A stretch of 64,000 nucleotides of DNA. Origin: Clostridium sp. (GTDB taxonomy: Bacteria; Cyanobacteriota; Vampirovibrionia; Gastranaerophilales; Gastranaerophilaceae). A program made the translations under genes and the position numbers. The stretch covers positions 94,739-158,738 of the forward strand of contig JAHALR010000004.1 in NCBI GenBank assembly GCA_018362895.1, read 5' to 3'. This document shows, piece after piece, positions 17,301 to 26,750 of this stretch (the first letter of the stretch is position 1; each line of letters opens with the position of its first letter). A model generated the notes under the pieces. It did not search any database. It saw only the letters and a program-made list of their open reading frames with translations, and was not told where the DNA came from.

Positions 17301-17600
17301 ATGATATTACAAGATTTTTCAGATTTTTTAAAACAAAATGAAGAGAAACCATCAGTTTCTCTTCTGTATATATGGCTGAAACTCAAAATAGAATCACCTG
17401 CAAAAACAAATGTAGAAAGAATTCTTCAAAAAGAAATATATATAGCAAAAAACAAAGCAGGCAATTTTCTTTTTATCGGAAAATCTCCGTCAGGAAGAAA
17501 ACTTATGGAAAGTTTATACAACTTTGCACTGAGTTTTGAACAGCAAAAAATGGCAAGATGGATTCACAATCAAAAAGCCAATGATTTCAAAAATTGTTAA
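17301..17600 (+). CDS. Hypothetical protein, 99 aa
   Basis: I do not recognise it. Mixed helix/strand composition, with no membrane segment or signal peptide. 'AKNKAGNFLFIGKSPSGRKLMESLYNFA' (about residues 50-78) is its most structured-looking part. It follows the hydrolase gene by one base, so it is translated from the same mRNA, and it is followed by a terminator. Confidence 0.6.
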   Translation: MILQDFSDFLKQNEEKPSVSLLYIWLKLKIESPAKTNVERILQKEIYIAKNKAGNFLFIGKSPSGRKLMESLYNFALSFEQQKMARWIHNQKANDFKNC

Positions 17601-17620
17601 AATATTGTAAAAATAAGACT

Positions 17621-17647
17621 TTCGGCATGGTTCCATGCCGAATTTTT
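17621..17647 (+). terminator. Terminator after hydrolase operon
   Basis: A 10-bp perfect stem TTCGGCATGG/CCATGCCGAA (17621-17630, 17633-17642) is followed by five T. Confidence 0.9.
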
Positions 17648-17681
17648 GTATTAACATGGTAAACTTTGTCTGTACAAAACC

Positions 17682-17945
17682 TGTTCAAAACTTTTCAATA
17701 ACTGTATAAACATATATAAAAATTTTATAGTTTTATACAATCAAAGATAAAAACAAAAAGTTATTGAAAATTATGAAACAGTTTTCTACAAAAAATTAAC
17801 ATAGTTATGAACAAGTTTTGTGCTTTATATTGTTTAGTTTATAATAGTTTTATACAGAAATAATCGTCTTTATTATCTGTTATTATTTATTTTATTTATT
17901 TATATATTAAATTATAAATAAAAAGGTTAAAAAAAACTGTCAGGA
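17682..17945. other. Candidate replication origin upstream of dnaN
   Basis: Part of a 359-base gap without genes (17601-17959). It holds 9-mers resembling DnaA boxes: TTTTATACA at 17731-17739 and 17848-17856, TTTTCTACA at 17782-17790 and an inverted GTTTATACA (17703-17711). It also holds a 12-base inverted repeat TTTTCAATAACT (17692-17703; reverse complement at 17759-17770). An almost pure A/T stretch (about 17880-17930) could be the unwinding element. dnaN follows. No box is a perfect TTATCCACA. A -10 box TATAAT at 17840-17845 probably serves dnaN. Confidence 0.5.
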
Positions 17946-17959
17946 GAAAAAATTAAAAT

Positions 17960-19099
17960 ATGGCAAATATGGAATTTACAATTGAAAAAGAATCACTGCT
18001 TACAAATCTAAAAATTGTTGAGAAAACGACAGTAGCCAGAGGTATACAACCTGTACTGTCCAATATATTAATCAATGCAACTTCTGACAATTTTATAACA
18101 TTTTCTGCAACAGATTTAGATATAAACATTGTGTCAAAAACAATAGCTTCTGTTCAAACTCCCGGAAAAATTACACTCCCGGCAAAAAAACTTTCCGAGA
18201 TTGTTTCAAAATTAAGCAATAAACCGGTTATTTTTTCATTAAATGAAGAAACTAATATTGTAAATATAATTTGCGGAAATTCAAAATTTGAATTGATAGG
18301 CATTAGTGCTGATGAATTTCCCGCAACTATTTCAGAGGAAGAATTGACAGACAAAGAATGTGTTGAAATTGATTTGAATCCGTTTATAAAATCAATAAAA
18401 TATACAGCTTTTTCTGCTGCTAATTATGAAAACAGAAATATTATCAGTGGTGTTTTCTGTTCTATTTCCAAAGAAAATATCGAAATGGCTGCTACTGACG
18501 GAAACAGATTAACAAGAATTGTTGAAAAAATTACAAATGAAGAAGATACAAATATAAGCTGTGTTATTCCCTCAAAAACTCTTCAGGAATTTTTGAGAAT
18601 AGCTTCACTTTTGAAGGATTCTAATGATGAAAAACTCTGTTTATTAATTGAAAAAACAAGAATTATATTCAAAACTTCTTCAATGATTATGACATCACGC
18701 CTTTTGGAAGGTGAATATCCTCCTTACAAACAGTTAATACCCCAATCTTGTGAAAAGAATGCTGTTGTTGACAGAGAAGAAATGATTTCAGCACTTGAAA
18801 GGGTAGCTGTAATGGTTAATGAAAGAACAAATATTGTTAAGTTTATTTTTGGTGAAAACACATTGTTTTTGAAAGCTGATACACCTGATTCAGGTCTTGG
18901 GGAAGATTCAATTTCAGCTGAATATACGGATGAAGAATTGACAATTGCTTTCAATTACAGATATGTTCTGGATTCTTTGAAAATTATGGAATCAGAAAAA
19001 GTTAAAATAGGTCTTGGCGGAAGTCTTTCTGCTACGTTGTTCAGACCTGACAGTGAAGATGATTATCTCTGTTTGATAATGCCGATACAAATTAGATAA
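17960..19099 (+). CDS. dnaN: DNA polymerase III beta sliding clamp
   Basis: 379 residues, standard length, with three repeated clamp domains. Signs: 'TVARGIQPVLSNILINA' in the first domain, 'SGVFCSISKENIEMAATDGNRL' in the second and a C-terminal 'YLCLIMPIQIR', close to the usual LIMPMRL ending. It forms the ring that tethers the polymerase to DNA. AGGAG lies 13 bases before ATG 17960; a second ATG at 17969 is possible. dnaA is not in this window. thrB follows 12 bases later. Confidence 0.98.
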   Translation: MANMEFTIEKESLLTNLKIVEKTTVARGIQPVLSNILINATSDNFITFSATDLDINIVSKTIASVQTPGKITLPAKKLSEIVSKLSNKPVIFSLNEETNIVNIICGNSKFELIGISADEFPATISEEELTDKECVEIDLNPFIKSIKYTAFSAANYENRNIISGVFCSISKENIEMAATDGNRLTRIVEKITNEEDTNISCVIPSKTLQEFLRIASLLKDSNDEKLCLLIEKTRIIFKTSSMIMTSRLLEGEYPPYKQLIPQSCEKNAVVDREEMISALERVAVMVNERTNIVKFIFGENTLFLKADTPDSGLGEDSISAEYTDEELTIAFNYRYVLDSLKIMESEKVKIGLGGSLSATLFRPDSEDDYLCLIMPIQIR

Positions 19100-19111
19100 A
19101 GATGGATTTTT

Positions 19112-20041
19112 ATGAAAGTTAGTGTGAAAGTACCTGCTACGACAGCAAATTTAGGACCGGGTTTTGATACTTTGGGTCTGGCTCTTCCTATATTTAATAC
19201 AATTACTGTGGAAGAAACAATTATGCCAGGAACAGGTATAGAAATAAATATTATAGATGAAACAAATGAACAGGATATTATCTCAATTCCTACTGACGAA
19301 AACAATATTGTTTATAAAGCTATTGAGCTTTTGTACAATTCGATAGGTCAAACACCTAGTGAATTAAAAATAACAATCAAAACTCAAATTCCTATTGCCA
19401 GAGGTCTTGGCAGTTCTGCTGCTGTTATAGTTGGTGGTTTGATTGCAGCTAATGAACTTTTGGGTAAGCCTGCTGATGAAGCTGCTCTTTTATCAATTGC
19501 GACAGAAATCGAAAATCATCCTGACAACATTACTCCTGCTGTTGTGGGTGGTTTTGTTGTTTCTTCTCTTGAAGAAGATGGCAGTGTTGTTTATTCAAAA
19601 ATGAATTGGCCAAAAGACTGGAATATAACTGTTTGTATTCCTGATTATGAACTCTCTACGAGCATTGCTCGTTCCGTTTTGCCTCAGGAAGTACCGATGA
19701 AGGATGCTATTTTTAATTTGAAACATACTGCTATGCTTGTTCAGGCTGTTAATACACACGATGAAAAACTAATGAAAGTAGCTCTTGATGATAGGCTTCA
19801 TCAACAATACAGAGAAAAACTTATTCCTGGTTTGAAAGAAATAAAAGAAGCTCTTAAACATGAAGAAAATGTTATGGGCGTTGTTATAAGCGGGGCTGGC
19901 CCAGCTATACTTGTTATTTCTTATGGCAACAATCTGGACAAAATTAGAGAAACTGTTTCAAATGTATGGTTGGATTTGAATGTAAAATCAAAAATTCTTA
20001 CTCTTCAAGTTGAGGAACATGGCGCTCAAATTGAGGATTAA
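19112..20041 (+). CDS. thrB: Homoserine kinase
   Basis: 309 residues. Phosphorylates homoserine for threonine synthesis. A GHMP kinase: N-terminal 'VKVPATTANLGPGFDTLGLAL', ATP loop 'PIARGLGSSAAVIVGG' near residue 93-108, and C-terminal 'GVVISGAGPAILVI'. It lies 12 bases after dnaN on the same strand with only a weak ribosome site, so it depends on the dnaN transcript. No other threonine gene is nearby. Confidence 0.96.
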   Translation: MKVSVKVPATTANLGPGFDTLGLALPIFNTITVEETIMPGTGIEINIIDETNEQDIISIPTDENNIVYKAIELLYNSIGQTPSELKITIKTQIPIARGLGSSAAVIVGGLIAANELLGKPADEAALLSIATEIENHPDNITPAVVGGFVVSSLEEDGSVVYSKMNWPKDWNITVCIPDYELSTSIARSVLPQEVPMKDAIFNLKHTAMLVQAVNTHDEKLMKVALDDRLHQQYREKLIPGLKEIKEALKHEENVMGVVISGAGPAILVISYGNNLDKIRETVSNVWLDLNVKSKILTLQVEEHGAQIED

Positions 20042-20095
20042 TTTTTGTATTTGAATTTAATTTTCCTACTTTTGCATCATTGCAAAAATTTATGT

Positions 20096-20124
20096 TTGTA
20101 TAAAAATGATTAAAAATGTATAAT
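20096..20124 (+). promoter_or_regulatory. Promoter of atpD-atpC
   Basis: TTGTAT (20096-20101), a 17-base spacer and TATAAT (20119-20124). A small hairpin, TTTTGCA/TGCAAAA (20070-20087), lies just upstream, at the end of the thrB unit. Confidence 0.6.
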
Positions 20125-20157
20125 AATTATGAATTTTATATGTAAAGGTGGGAAAGA

Positions 20158-21567
20158 ATGACTGTATTAACAGAAAATGAGGGTTTAATTACTCAGATTA
20201 TCGGCCCGGTAATCGACGTTGAGTTTCAAGCAGGACAACTACCTGAAATTTATGACGCCTTAGAGATTTATACACAAGACGGAAGCAAAACAGTTGCAGA
20301 AGTTCAACAGCTTCTTGGTGAAAACAAGGTTCGCTCTGTTGCTATGTCGTCAACTGACGGTTTGCAAAGAGGTATGAAAGCTATAAATACAAAAGCACCT
20401 ATTTCTATCCCCGTAGGTAAAGAAACACTGGGAAGAATTTTGAACGTATTAGGCGAACCTGTTGATGAAATGGGACCTGTTAATACAGAAAATCATCTCC
20501 CTATTCACAGACCTTCACCGAAACTGGTTGATCAAAATACTAATGTTGAGATTTTTGAAACAGGTATCAAAGCAATCGACCTATTACAGCCATACCAAAA
20601 AGGAGGAAAAATCGGTTTGTTTGGTGGTGCCGGTGTAGGTAAAACCGTTTTGATTATGGAACTTATTCACAATATTGCGCAAGAACACTCAGGCGTATCT
20701 GTGTTTGGCGGTGTTGGTGAAAGAACTCGTGAAGGTAACGACCTTTGGAATGAAATGAAGGAATCAGGCGTACTTGATAAAGTAGCTTTGATTTATGGTC
20801 AGATGAACGAACCACCTGGAGCCAGAATGAGAGTAGGTCTTTCTGCTTTGACGGCTGCGGAATATTTCCGTGATTTTTCTAAACAGGATGTATTATTGTT
20901 CATTGATAACATTTTCAGATTTGTACAAGCAGGTTCTGAGGTTTCTTCACTTCTTGGACGTATGCCTTCAGCTGTTGGTTATCAACCGACACTGTCTACT
21001 GAAATTGGTGAGTTACAAGAGCGTATTACATCTACAAAAGATGGTTCAATTACATCTGTTCAAGCAATTTATGTACCTGCTGATGACTTGACTGACCCTG
21101 CTCCTGCTACAACATTCTCTCACCTTGATGCTTCAACAGTACTTTCAAGACAGATTGCATCTCTCGGTATTTATCCTGCTGTTGATCCTCTGGCTTCAAG
21201 CTCAAGAGTGCTTGATCCTGTTATTATTGGTGAAGAACATTATTCTGTTGCAAGACAGGTGCTTGAAGTACTTCAAAAATACAAAGACCTTCAAGATATC
21301 ATTGCGATTCTTGGTATGGATGAATTATCTGAAGAAGATAAAGAAACAGTTAACAGAGCCAGAAAAATTCAAAAATTCCTGTCTCAACCGTTCTTTGTTG
21401 CTGAACAATTCTCAGGTATTCCGGGTAAATATGTTAAATTAGAAGATTCTATAAAAGGCTTCAAAGAAATTCTTGAAGGTAAACATGACGATATTCCTGA
21501 ACAGGCTTTTTATATGGTTGGTACTATCGAAGAAGCTGTTGCGAAAGCTGAAAGTATGAAGGCTTAG
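20158..21567 (+). CDS. atpD: ATP synthase F1 beta subunit
   Basis: 469 residues, full length. Catalytic subunit of F1: Walker A 'GGAGVGKTV' near residue 158-166, 'GERTREGNDLW' near 190, and Walker B 'LLFIDNIFRF' near 243. It makes ATP at the membrane from the ion gradient. atpC follows 4 bases later. The other F1Fo genes are absent from the neighbourhood: thrB is upstream and dapF downstream. Confidence 0.99.
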   Translation: MTVLTENEGLITQIIGPVIDVEFQAGQLPEIYDALEIYTQDGSKTVAEVQQLLGENKVRSVAMSSTDGLQRGMKAINTKAPISIPVGKETLGRILNVLGEPVDEMGPVNTENHLPIHRPSPKLVDQNTNVEIFETGIKAIDLLQPYQKGGKIGLFGGAGVGKTVLIMELIHNIAQEHSGVSVFGGVGERTREGNDLWNEMKESGVLDKVALIYGQMNEPPGARMRVGLSALTAAEYFRDFSKQDVLLFIDNIFRFVQAGSEVSSLLGRMPSAVGYQPTLSTEIGELQERITSTKDGSITSVQAIYVPADDLTDPAPATTFSHLDASTVLSRQIASLGIYPAVDPLASSSRVLDPVIIGEEHYSVARQVLEVLQKYKDLQDIIAILGMDELSEEDKETVNRARKIQKFLSQPFFVAEQFSGIPGKYVKLEDSIKGFKEILEGKHDDIPEQAFYMVGTIEEAVAKAESMKA

Positions 21568-21571
21568 AAAT

Positions 21572-21982
21572 ATGTCGAAGAAAATAAATTTAAAAATTAT
21601 TACCCATGAAAAAGAAGTCTTTAATGAAGAGGTAGATGCTATTTATTCAAAAAGCATCGAGGGTGAGTTTGGTATTTTGCCTGATCACCAACCTTTTATG
21701 AGTGCACTGGATATTGGTGTAACAAAAGTTGAAAAAGACGGCAAATTTGAATTTATTTCTACAATGGGCGGAATTTTTCAATTTAAAAATAACGAAGCAA
21801 TAATTCTTACTGATCTTGCTGAAAAAGGTTGTGACATTGATATTACTCGTGCAAAATCTGCTAAAGAAAGAGCTGAAGCAAGAATAGGCTCCCATGAAGT
21901 TGAAATTGACAATGCACGTGCTCAGGTAGCACTGGCAAAAGCAATGGCAAGGCTTAAAGCTGCCGGACAGCATAAACAATAA
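21572..21982 (+). CDS. atpC: ATP synthase F1 epsilon subunit
   Basis: 136 residues. The N-terminal beta-sandwich contains 'EGEFGILPDHQPFMSALDIG', the family signature, and the C-terminal helical hairpin spans about residues 90-133. It couples rotation and inhibits ATP hydrolysis. Translation is tightly linked to atpD (4-base gap), and a strong terminator closes the two-gene unit. Confidence 0.97.
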   Translation: MSKKINLKIITHEKEVFNEEVDAIYSKSIEGEFGILPDHQPFMSALDIGVTKVEKDGKFEFISTMGGIFQFKNNEAIILTDLAEKGCDIDITRAKSAKERAEARIGSHEVEIDNARAQVALAKAMARLKAAGQHKQ

Positions 21983-22004
21983 ATAAAAATAAAAAAAATA
22001 AAAA

Positions 22005-22040
22005 ACGACTCTTTGTTTTGAATAAAGGGTCGTTTTTTTT
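22005..22040 (+). terminator. Terminator after atpD-atpC
   Basis: A 10-bp stem (22005-22014 with 22024-22033, one T-G pair) and a 9-base loop are followed by a run of T. Confidence 0.92.
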
Positions 22041-22053
22041 ATATCGCAAAATA

Positions 22054-22062
22054 TGCTATAAT
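22054..22062 (+). promoter_or_regulatory. Extended -10 promoter of dapF
   Basis: TGC followed by TATAAT (22057-22062) forms an extended -10 element. There is no good -35 box because the upstream bases are the atpC terminator T run. The leader is about 20 bases with an AGGA ribosome site. Confidence 0.55.
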
Positions 22063-22090
22063 CAACCTGTACACAAAACAGGATATATTT

Positions 22091-22945
22091 ATGACACAGG
22101 TAAAATTTACAAAGATGCAAGGTGCAGGTAATGATTTCATTTTAATGGAATATGATGAATACAAAAAAATTGAGAAAAAATTCCCTGATATGGCAAAATT
22201 CTTGTGTGACAGACATTTTGGAATTGGTGCAGACGGAATTTTTATTCCTATTGAAAATCCTTCTACCTATTCTGATCTTGGTTGGCTATTTTATCAGGCT
22301 GACGGCTCTACTGCACAAATGTGCGGAAATGGTATGAGATGTTTTGCCAGATTCTGTTTTGATAAAAAAATTATTAATAAAAGAAAATTCTCTGTTGAAA
22401 CCCTTGCAGGTAAAATCGTTCCTGAAGTTATGGAGGATTTAAGGATAAGGGTCAATATGGGTAAACCAATACTTGAACCTGAAAAAATCCCATTTAAAGG
22501 TGAAAAAAACTTGAATTATCCTCTCTGGGATGGAATGAAAAAGTTTGTTGTGAATGCTGTAAGCATGGGTAATCCTCATTGTGTAATTTTTGCCAAAGAA
22601 GATGAGGATATTAATAAACTGGCAAAGAAATATGGTGATTTTATTGAGCATGACTCTCTCTTTCCTGAAAAGACCAATGTTGAATTTGTTAAAGTAAAAT
22701 CAAAAGAAGAAATAGATGTTGCTGTTTGGGAAAGAGGCTGTGGTATTACTCTTGCTTGTGGAACCGGTGCTTGTGCAAGTGTTGTGGCTTCTATTTTGAA
22801 CGGACTTTGTGATAACAAAGTAAAAGTTAATCTCCCCGGAGGTGCTCTTACAATTGAATGGGCGGGTAATTCACAAAACACTGATTTTGATGTATTCATG
22901 ACCGGTGAAGCAAAATATGTTTTTGAAGGAACCATAAACGTATAG
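22091..22945 (+). CDS. dapF: Diaminopimelate epimerase
   Basis: 284 residues. Converts LL- to meso-diaminopimelate for lysine and peptidoglycan. Two pseudo-symmetric halves each carry a catalytic cysteine: C78 in 'QMCGNGMRCFARF' and C223 in 'GITLACGTGACASVV'. The N-terminus 'FTKMQGAGNDFI' is typical. Its stop overlaps the GTG start of the next gene by one base, so dapF and dppD are translationally coupled. Confident. Confidence 0.98.
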   Translation: MTQVKFTKMQGAGNDFILMEYDEYKKIEKKFPDMAKFLCDRHFGIGADGIFIPIENPSTYSDLGWLFYQADGSTAQMCGNGMRCFARFCFDKKIINKRKFSVETLAGKIVPEVMEDLRIRVNMGKPILEPEKIPFKGEKNLNYPLWDGMKKFVVNAVSMGNPHCVIFAKEDEDINKLAKKYGDFIEHDSLFPEKTNVEFVKVKSKEEIDVAVWERGCGITLACGTGACASVVASILNGLCDNKVKVNLPGGALTIEWAGNSQNTDFDVFMTGEAKYVFEGTINV

Positions 22946-23898
22946 TGTCAAATATTCTAGAAATAAAAGACTTAAATTTAGGTTTTAATCTTTCTGACGG
23001 TTATAGACAGGCTATTTATAATGTGAATTTTGAACTAAAAAAAAGTGAAATGCTTGCTGTTGTCGGAGAATCGGGCTGTGGAAAAACTATTTCAACAATG
23101 TCAATATTACAGCTTTTGCCTGAAACAGCAGAAATAAAAAGCGGAGAAATTCTTTTTAAAGGCGAAAATCTTCTTAGTTTCAATCAGAAACAAATGCAGA
23201 AAATAAGAGGAAAAAAAATAGCACTGATTCCCCAAGATCCAATGACTTCTTTAAATCCTCTTTATACAATAGGGAATCAACTTGTTGAAGTTATTGAACT
23301 TCATCAGGGATTAAAAGGAAAACAGGCCTTTGAAAGAGCTGTTGAAGCTTTAGAAAAAGTCAAAATACCCGATGCATCAGAAAAAATGAAATCATATCCT
23401 CATGAATTTTCAGGTGGAATGAAACAAAGAGTTATTATAGCAATGGCTCTGGCATGCAATGCAGAAATAATTATTGCAGATGAACCTACAACTGCACTCG
23501 ATGTTACAGTCCAGGCACAAATAATGGAAATTTTAAGAGAAATAAAAGAAAAATTTGATATTTCTATAATTCTCATAACACATGACCTTGGAGTTGTGGC
23601 TGAAAATGCTGATAAAATTGCTGTAATGTACTCGGGACGTATTGTTGAATATGCCTCAAAAGATGAATTGTTGAACAACCCGAAACACCCTTATACAAAA
23701 GCATTGTTGAATGTTATTCTTGATATAAACTCTAAAAATGTAGAAACAATTGAGGGTCAGCCTCCTTCCATAATGGATGATATTTCCGGTTGTCCGTTCC
23801 ATCCTAGATGTATTGAATGTATGAGAATTTGTACAAAAATTGATCCTGAACTAAAACACAAGAACGAATCAATGGTTGCGTGTCATTTGTATGACTGA
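22945..23898 (+). CDS. dppD: Oligopeptide/dipeptide ABC transporter ATP-binding protein
   Basis: 317 residues from a GTG start overlapping the dapF stop. Walker A 'GESGCGKT' near residue 41, signature 'FSGGMKQRVIIAMAL' near 153 and Walker B 'IIIADEPTTALDV' near 175. A C-terminal oligopeptide-transporter domain contains 'GCPFHPRCIECMRIC', a cysteine cluster seen in DppD/OppD. It energises peptide uptake. Matching permeases are 27 kb away (51345-53383). No DppF and no substrate-binding protein is visible. The dapF link hints at recycling of cell-wall peptides, but that is speculative. Confidence 0.93.
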   Translation: MSNILEIKDLNLGFNLSDGYRQAIYNVNFELKKSEMLAVVGESGCGKTISTMSILQLLPETAEIKSGEILFKGENLLSFNQKQMQKIRGKKIALIPQDPMTSLNPLYTIGNQLVEVIELHQGLKGKQAFERAVEALEKVKIPDASEKMKSYPHEFSGGMKQRVIIAMALACNAEIIIADEPTTALDVTVQAQIMEILREIKEKFDISIILITHDLGVVAENADKIAVMYSGRIVEYASKDELLNNPKHPYTKALLNVILDINSKNVETIEGQPPSIMDDISGCPFHPRCIECMRICTKIDPELKHKNESMVACHLYD

Positions 23899-24047
23899 TT
23901 TTTACAAAAAATGTTGATATTATAAGGTTTTTTTCATATAAAACGTTTGTGTATTTTCAAAAAATATGCTAGTCTAGAACTGTGTAAAATTAATGGTTTC
24001 ATTATAAAAATACAAAATATACTCAGTTTATTAAAAGGAGAAAAACT

Positions 24048-26726
24048 ATGACAGAAAAACGAGTATGGTTATTTGAAGAAGGCGATGCATCTATGCGTAA
24101 TCTTCTTGGAGGTAAAGGTGCAAACCTTGCTGAAATGACTAATTTGGGACTTCCGGTCCCTCCGGGTTTAACAATCACAACAGAAACCTGTATGGATTAT
24201 ATAAACCACGGCAACAAAATGCCTGCCGGTGTTATGGATGAAGTTAAAGAAGCATTAAAAAAAGTAGAAGAAAAAGCAGGAAAAAAATTCGGTGATCCCG
24301 AAAATCCTCTTCTTGTTTCAGTACGTTCAGGTGCGAGACTTTCAATGCCCGGCATGATGGAAACGATCCTTAACCTTGGTATGAACGATCAAACTGTTGA
24401 AGGTATGATTAAACTCACCAATAACCCGAGATTCTGTTATGATTCATACAGAAGATTCTTAACAATGTTCGGCTCTGTTGCTTGGGACATTGAAAGAATG
24501 AAATTTGAAGAATACATTGACAAAATTAAAAAAGAAAAAGGTTACAAACTTGATGTTGAGCTTTCTGCCGATGATTGGAAATCTTTAATTGAACCTTATA
24601 AAGCACTTATCAAAGCTGAAACAGGTAAAGATTTTCCTCAAGATCCTTATGTTCAACTTGAAGAAGCTATTGAAGCCGTATTCCGTTCTTGGAATATTCC
24701 CCGTGCAGTTGCTTACAGAAACCATTACAAAATTGACCACAACTACGGTACAGCCGTAAACGTTCAAACCATGGTATTCGGTAACATGGGTGATGATTGT
24801 GCAACAGGTGTATCTTTCACAAGAAACCCATCCACTGGTGAAAACAAATTCTATGGTGAATATTTGACAAATGCACAGGGTGAAGACGTTGTTGCAGGTA
24901 TCAGAACACCACATCCTATTGCTGATTTGGAAAGAGAAATGCCTGAACAATACAAACAATATGTCGATATTGCCAAGAAACTTGAAGAAGGCTACAAGGA
25001 TGTTCAGGATATGGAATTTACCATTGAAAGAGGTAAACTCTATATTCTTCAAACCAGAAACGGTAAAAGAACTGCAAAAGCCTCTGTAAGAATTGCAGTG
25101 GAAATGGCAGAAGAAGGTATTATCGATAAAGAAAGAGCTATCGAGCTTGTTGATCCGAACCAGCTCTATCAAGTTCTTTTGCCTGACTTTGATCCTTCTG
25201 CGAAAAAAGATGCTCATAAAATTGCACAGGGGCTTGCTGCATCTCCTGGTGCTGCTGTTGGTAAAATTGTATTTGATACTGAAGAAGCAGCAGAAAGAGG
25301 CAAAAACGGAGAAAAAGTTATTCTCGTACGTTTGGAAACATGTCCTGACGATATCCACGGTATGATTGCTTCTCAAGGTGTATTAACACTCAGAGGCGGT
25401 ATGACATCTCACGCGGCTGTTGTTGCTAAAGGTATGGGTAAACCTTGTGTTGCAGGTTGTGAAGATTTAAAAATTGACCTCAAAAACGGTACATTAACTG
25501 ATGGAAGCGGAAAAGTTTATCATGAAAATGACATTATATCGCTTGATGGTGGTACAGGTGAAGTATTTGAAGGTTCTGTACATCTTGTGCCTCCTAAACT
25601 CGATGAAAACTTCAAAAAACTCTTTGAGTGGGTTAATGATGTTAAACTATTGAGTGTTAGAGCTAATGCAGATACACCTCAAGATGTGGCAAAAGCATTG
25701 GAAATGGGGGCAGAAGGTGTTGGTCTTTGCAGGACAGAACACATGTTTATGGATCCAACAAGACTTCCTTGGGTTCAAAAAATGATTATTGCTGAAACAA
25801 CAGAACAAAGAAAAGAAGCTTTGAGTCATTTGCTTCCAATGCAATATCAAGACTTTTATGAAATGTTCAAGGCTCTCGGCGATAAACCTATGACAATTCG
25901 TCTTTTGGATCCGCCGCTTCATGAATTCTTGCCTTCTAAAGAAGAATTGATTGCTACTGTTGCAACCAAAAAAGCATTGAATCAAGATTATGCAAAAGAT
26001 GAAGAAATGCTTCATTTGGTTGAAAAAATGTCAGAATCAAATCCGATGATGGGTCTGAGAGGATGTCGTTTGGGTCTTACATTCCCTGAAATTAATGAAA
26101 TGCAGGTTAGAGCAATTTTCTTAGCTGCATGCGATTTGAAAAAAGAAGGTTTGAATGTAAAACCTGAAGTTATGATTCCTCTTGTTGGACACGTTAATGA
26201 ACTTAAAGAAGCTAAAGCGGTAGCAGAGCGTGTTGCTAAAGAAGTTATGGATGAAAAAGGAGTCAGTGTTGATTATATGATTGGTACGATGATTGAAATT
26301 CCTCGTGCTGCATTAACAGCTGATCAAATTGCTGAATATGCTGAATTCTTCTCATTTGGTACAAATGACCTTACACAAATGACCTTTGGTTATTCAAGAG
26401 ACGATGCGGAAGGTAAGTTCTTGCAAAAATATGTAGATAATAAAATTCTTCCGTCTAATCCGTTCCAAACTTTGGATCAAGAGGGTGTCGGCCAGTTGAT
26501 GAAAATTGCTTTGGATAAAGCACTAACAGTCAAACCTCATCTCAAACGAGGCATCTGCGGCGAACATGGTGGCGATCCTGCTTCTGTTAAGTTCTGCCAT
26601 AGAATCGGATTGAACTATGTATCTTGTTCACCGTTTAGAGTTCCTCAAGCGAGACTTGCAGCTGCACAAGCAGTAATCGAATTCAAACACAGCAAAGAAG
26701 AAGTTGGTACATTGGGTTGTAAATAA
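24048..26726 (+). CDS. ppdK: Pyruvate, phosphate dikinase
   Basis: 892 residues, full length. Interconverts PEP, AMP and PPi with pyruvate, ATP and Pi. The N-terminal nucleotide-binding domain begins 'WLFEEGDASMRNLLGGKGANLAEM'. The phosphohistidine domain has 'LRGGMTSHAAVVAKGMGKP' near residue 455. The C-terminal PEP/pyruvate barrel contains 'EGVGLCRTEHMF' and 'FSFGTNDLTQMTFGYSRDD', ending with the catalytic-cysteine region 'GICGEHGGDP'. AAAGGAG precedes the ATG. It is common in anaerobes using PPi-based glycolysis. Single-gene unit with its own terminator. Confidence 0.99.
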   Translation: MTEKRVWLFEEGDASMRNLLGGKGANLAEMTNLGLPVPPGLTITTETCMDYINHGNKMPAGVMDEVKEALKKVEEKAGKKFGDPENPLLVSVRSGARLSMPGMMETILNLGMNDQTVEGMIKLTNNPRFCYDSYRRFLTMFGSVAWDIERMKFEEYIDKIKKEKGYKLDVELSADDWKSLIEPYKALIKAETGKDFPQDPYVQLEEAIEAVFRSWNIPRAVAYRNHYKIDHNYGTAVNVQTMVFGNMGDDCATGVSFTRNPSTGENKFYGEYLTNAQGEDVVAGIRTPHPIADLEREMPEQYKQYVDIAKKLEEGYKDVQDMEFTIERGKLYILQTRNGKRTAKASVRIAVEMAEEGIIDKERAIELVDPNQLYQVLLPDFDPSAKKDAHKIAQGLAASPGAAVGKIVFDTEEAAERGKNGEKVILVRLETCPDDIHGMIASQGVLTLRGGMTSHAAVVAKGMGKPCVAGCEDLKIDLKNGTLTDGSGKVYHENDIISLDGGTGEVFEGSVHLVPPKLDENFKKLFEWVNDVKLLSVRANADTPQDVAKALEMGAEGVGLCRTEHMFMDPTRLPWVQKMIIAETTEQRKEALSHLLPMQYQDFYEMFKALGDKPMTIRLLDPPLHEFLPSKEELIATVATKKALNQDYAKDEEMLHLVEKMSESNPMMGLRGCRLGLTFPEINEMQVRAIFLAACDLKKEGLNVKPEVMIPLVGHVNELKEAKAVAERVAKEVMDEKGVSVDYMIGTMIEIPRAALTADQIAEYAEFFSFGTNDLTQMTFGYSRDDAEGKFLQKYVDNKILPSNPFQTLDQEGVGQLMKIALDKALTVKPHLKRGICGEHGGDPASVKFCHRIGLNYVSCSPFRVPQARLAAAQAVIEFKHSKEEVGTLGCK

Positions 26727-26750
26727 TCCGGCTTCTTACAAAAGAAAAAG

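Noticed and set aside
24585..25376. Long open frame (263 codons) on the minus strand inside ppdK
   Set aside because: It is antisense to a highly conserved gene, has a cysteine/phenylalanine-rich composition typical of antisense frames, and has no ribosome site.
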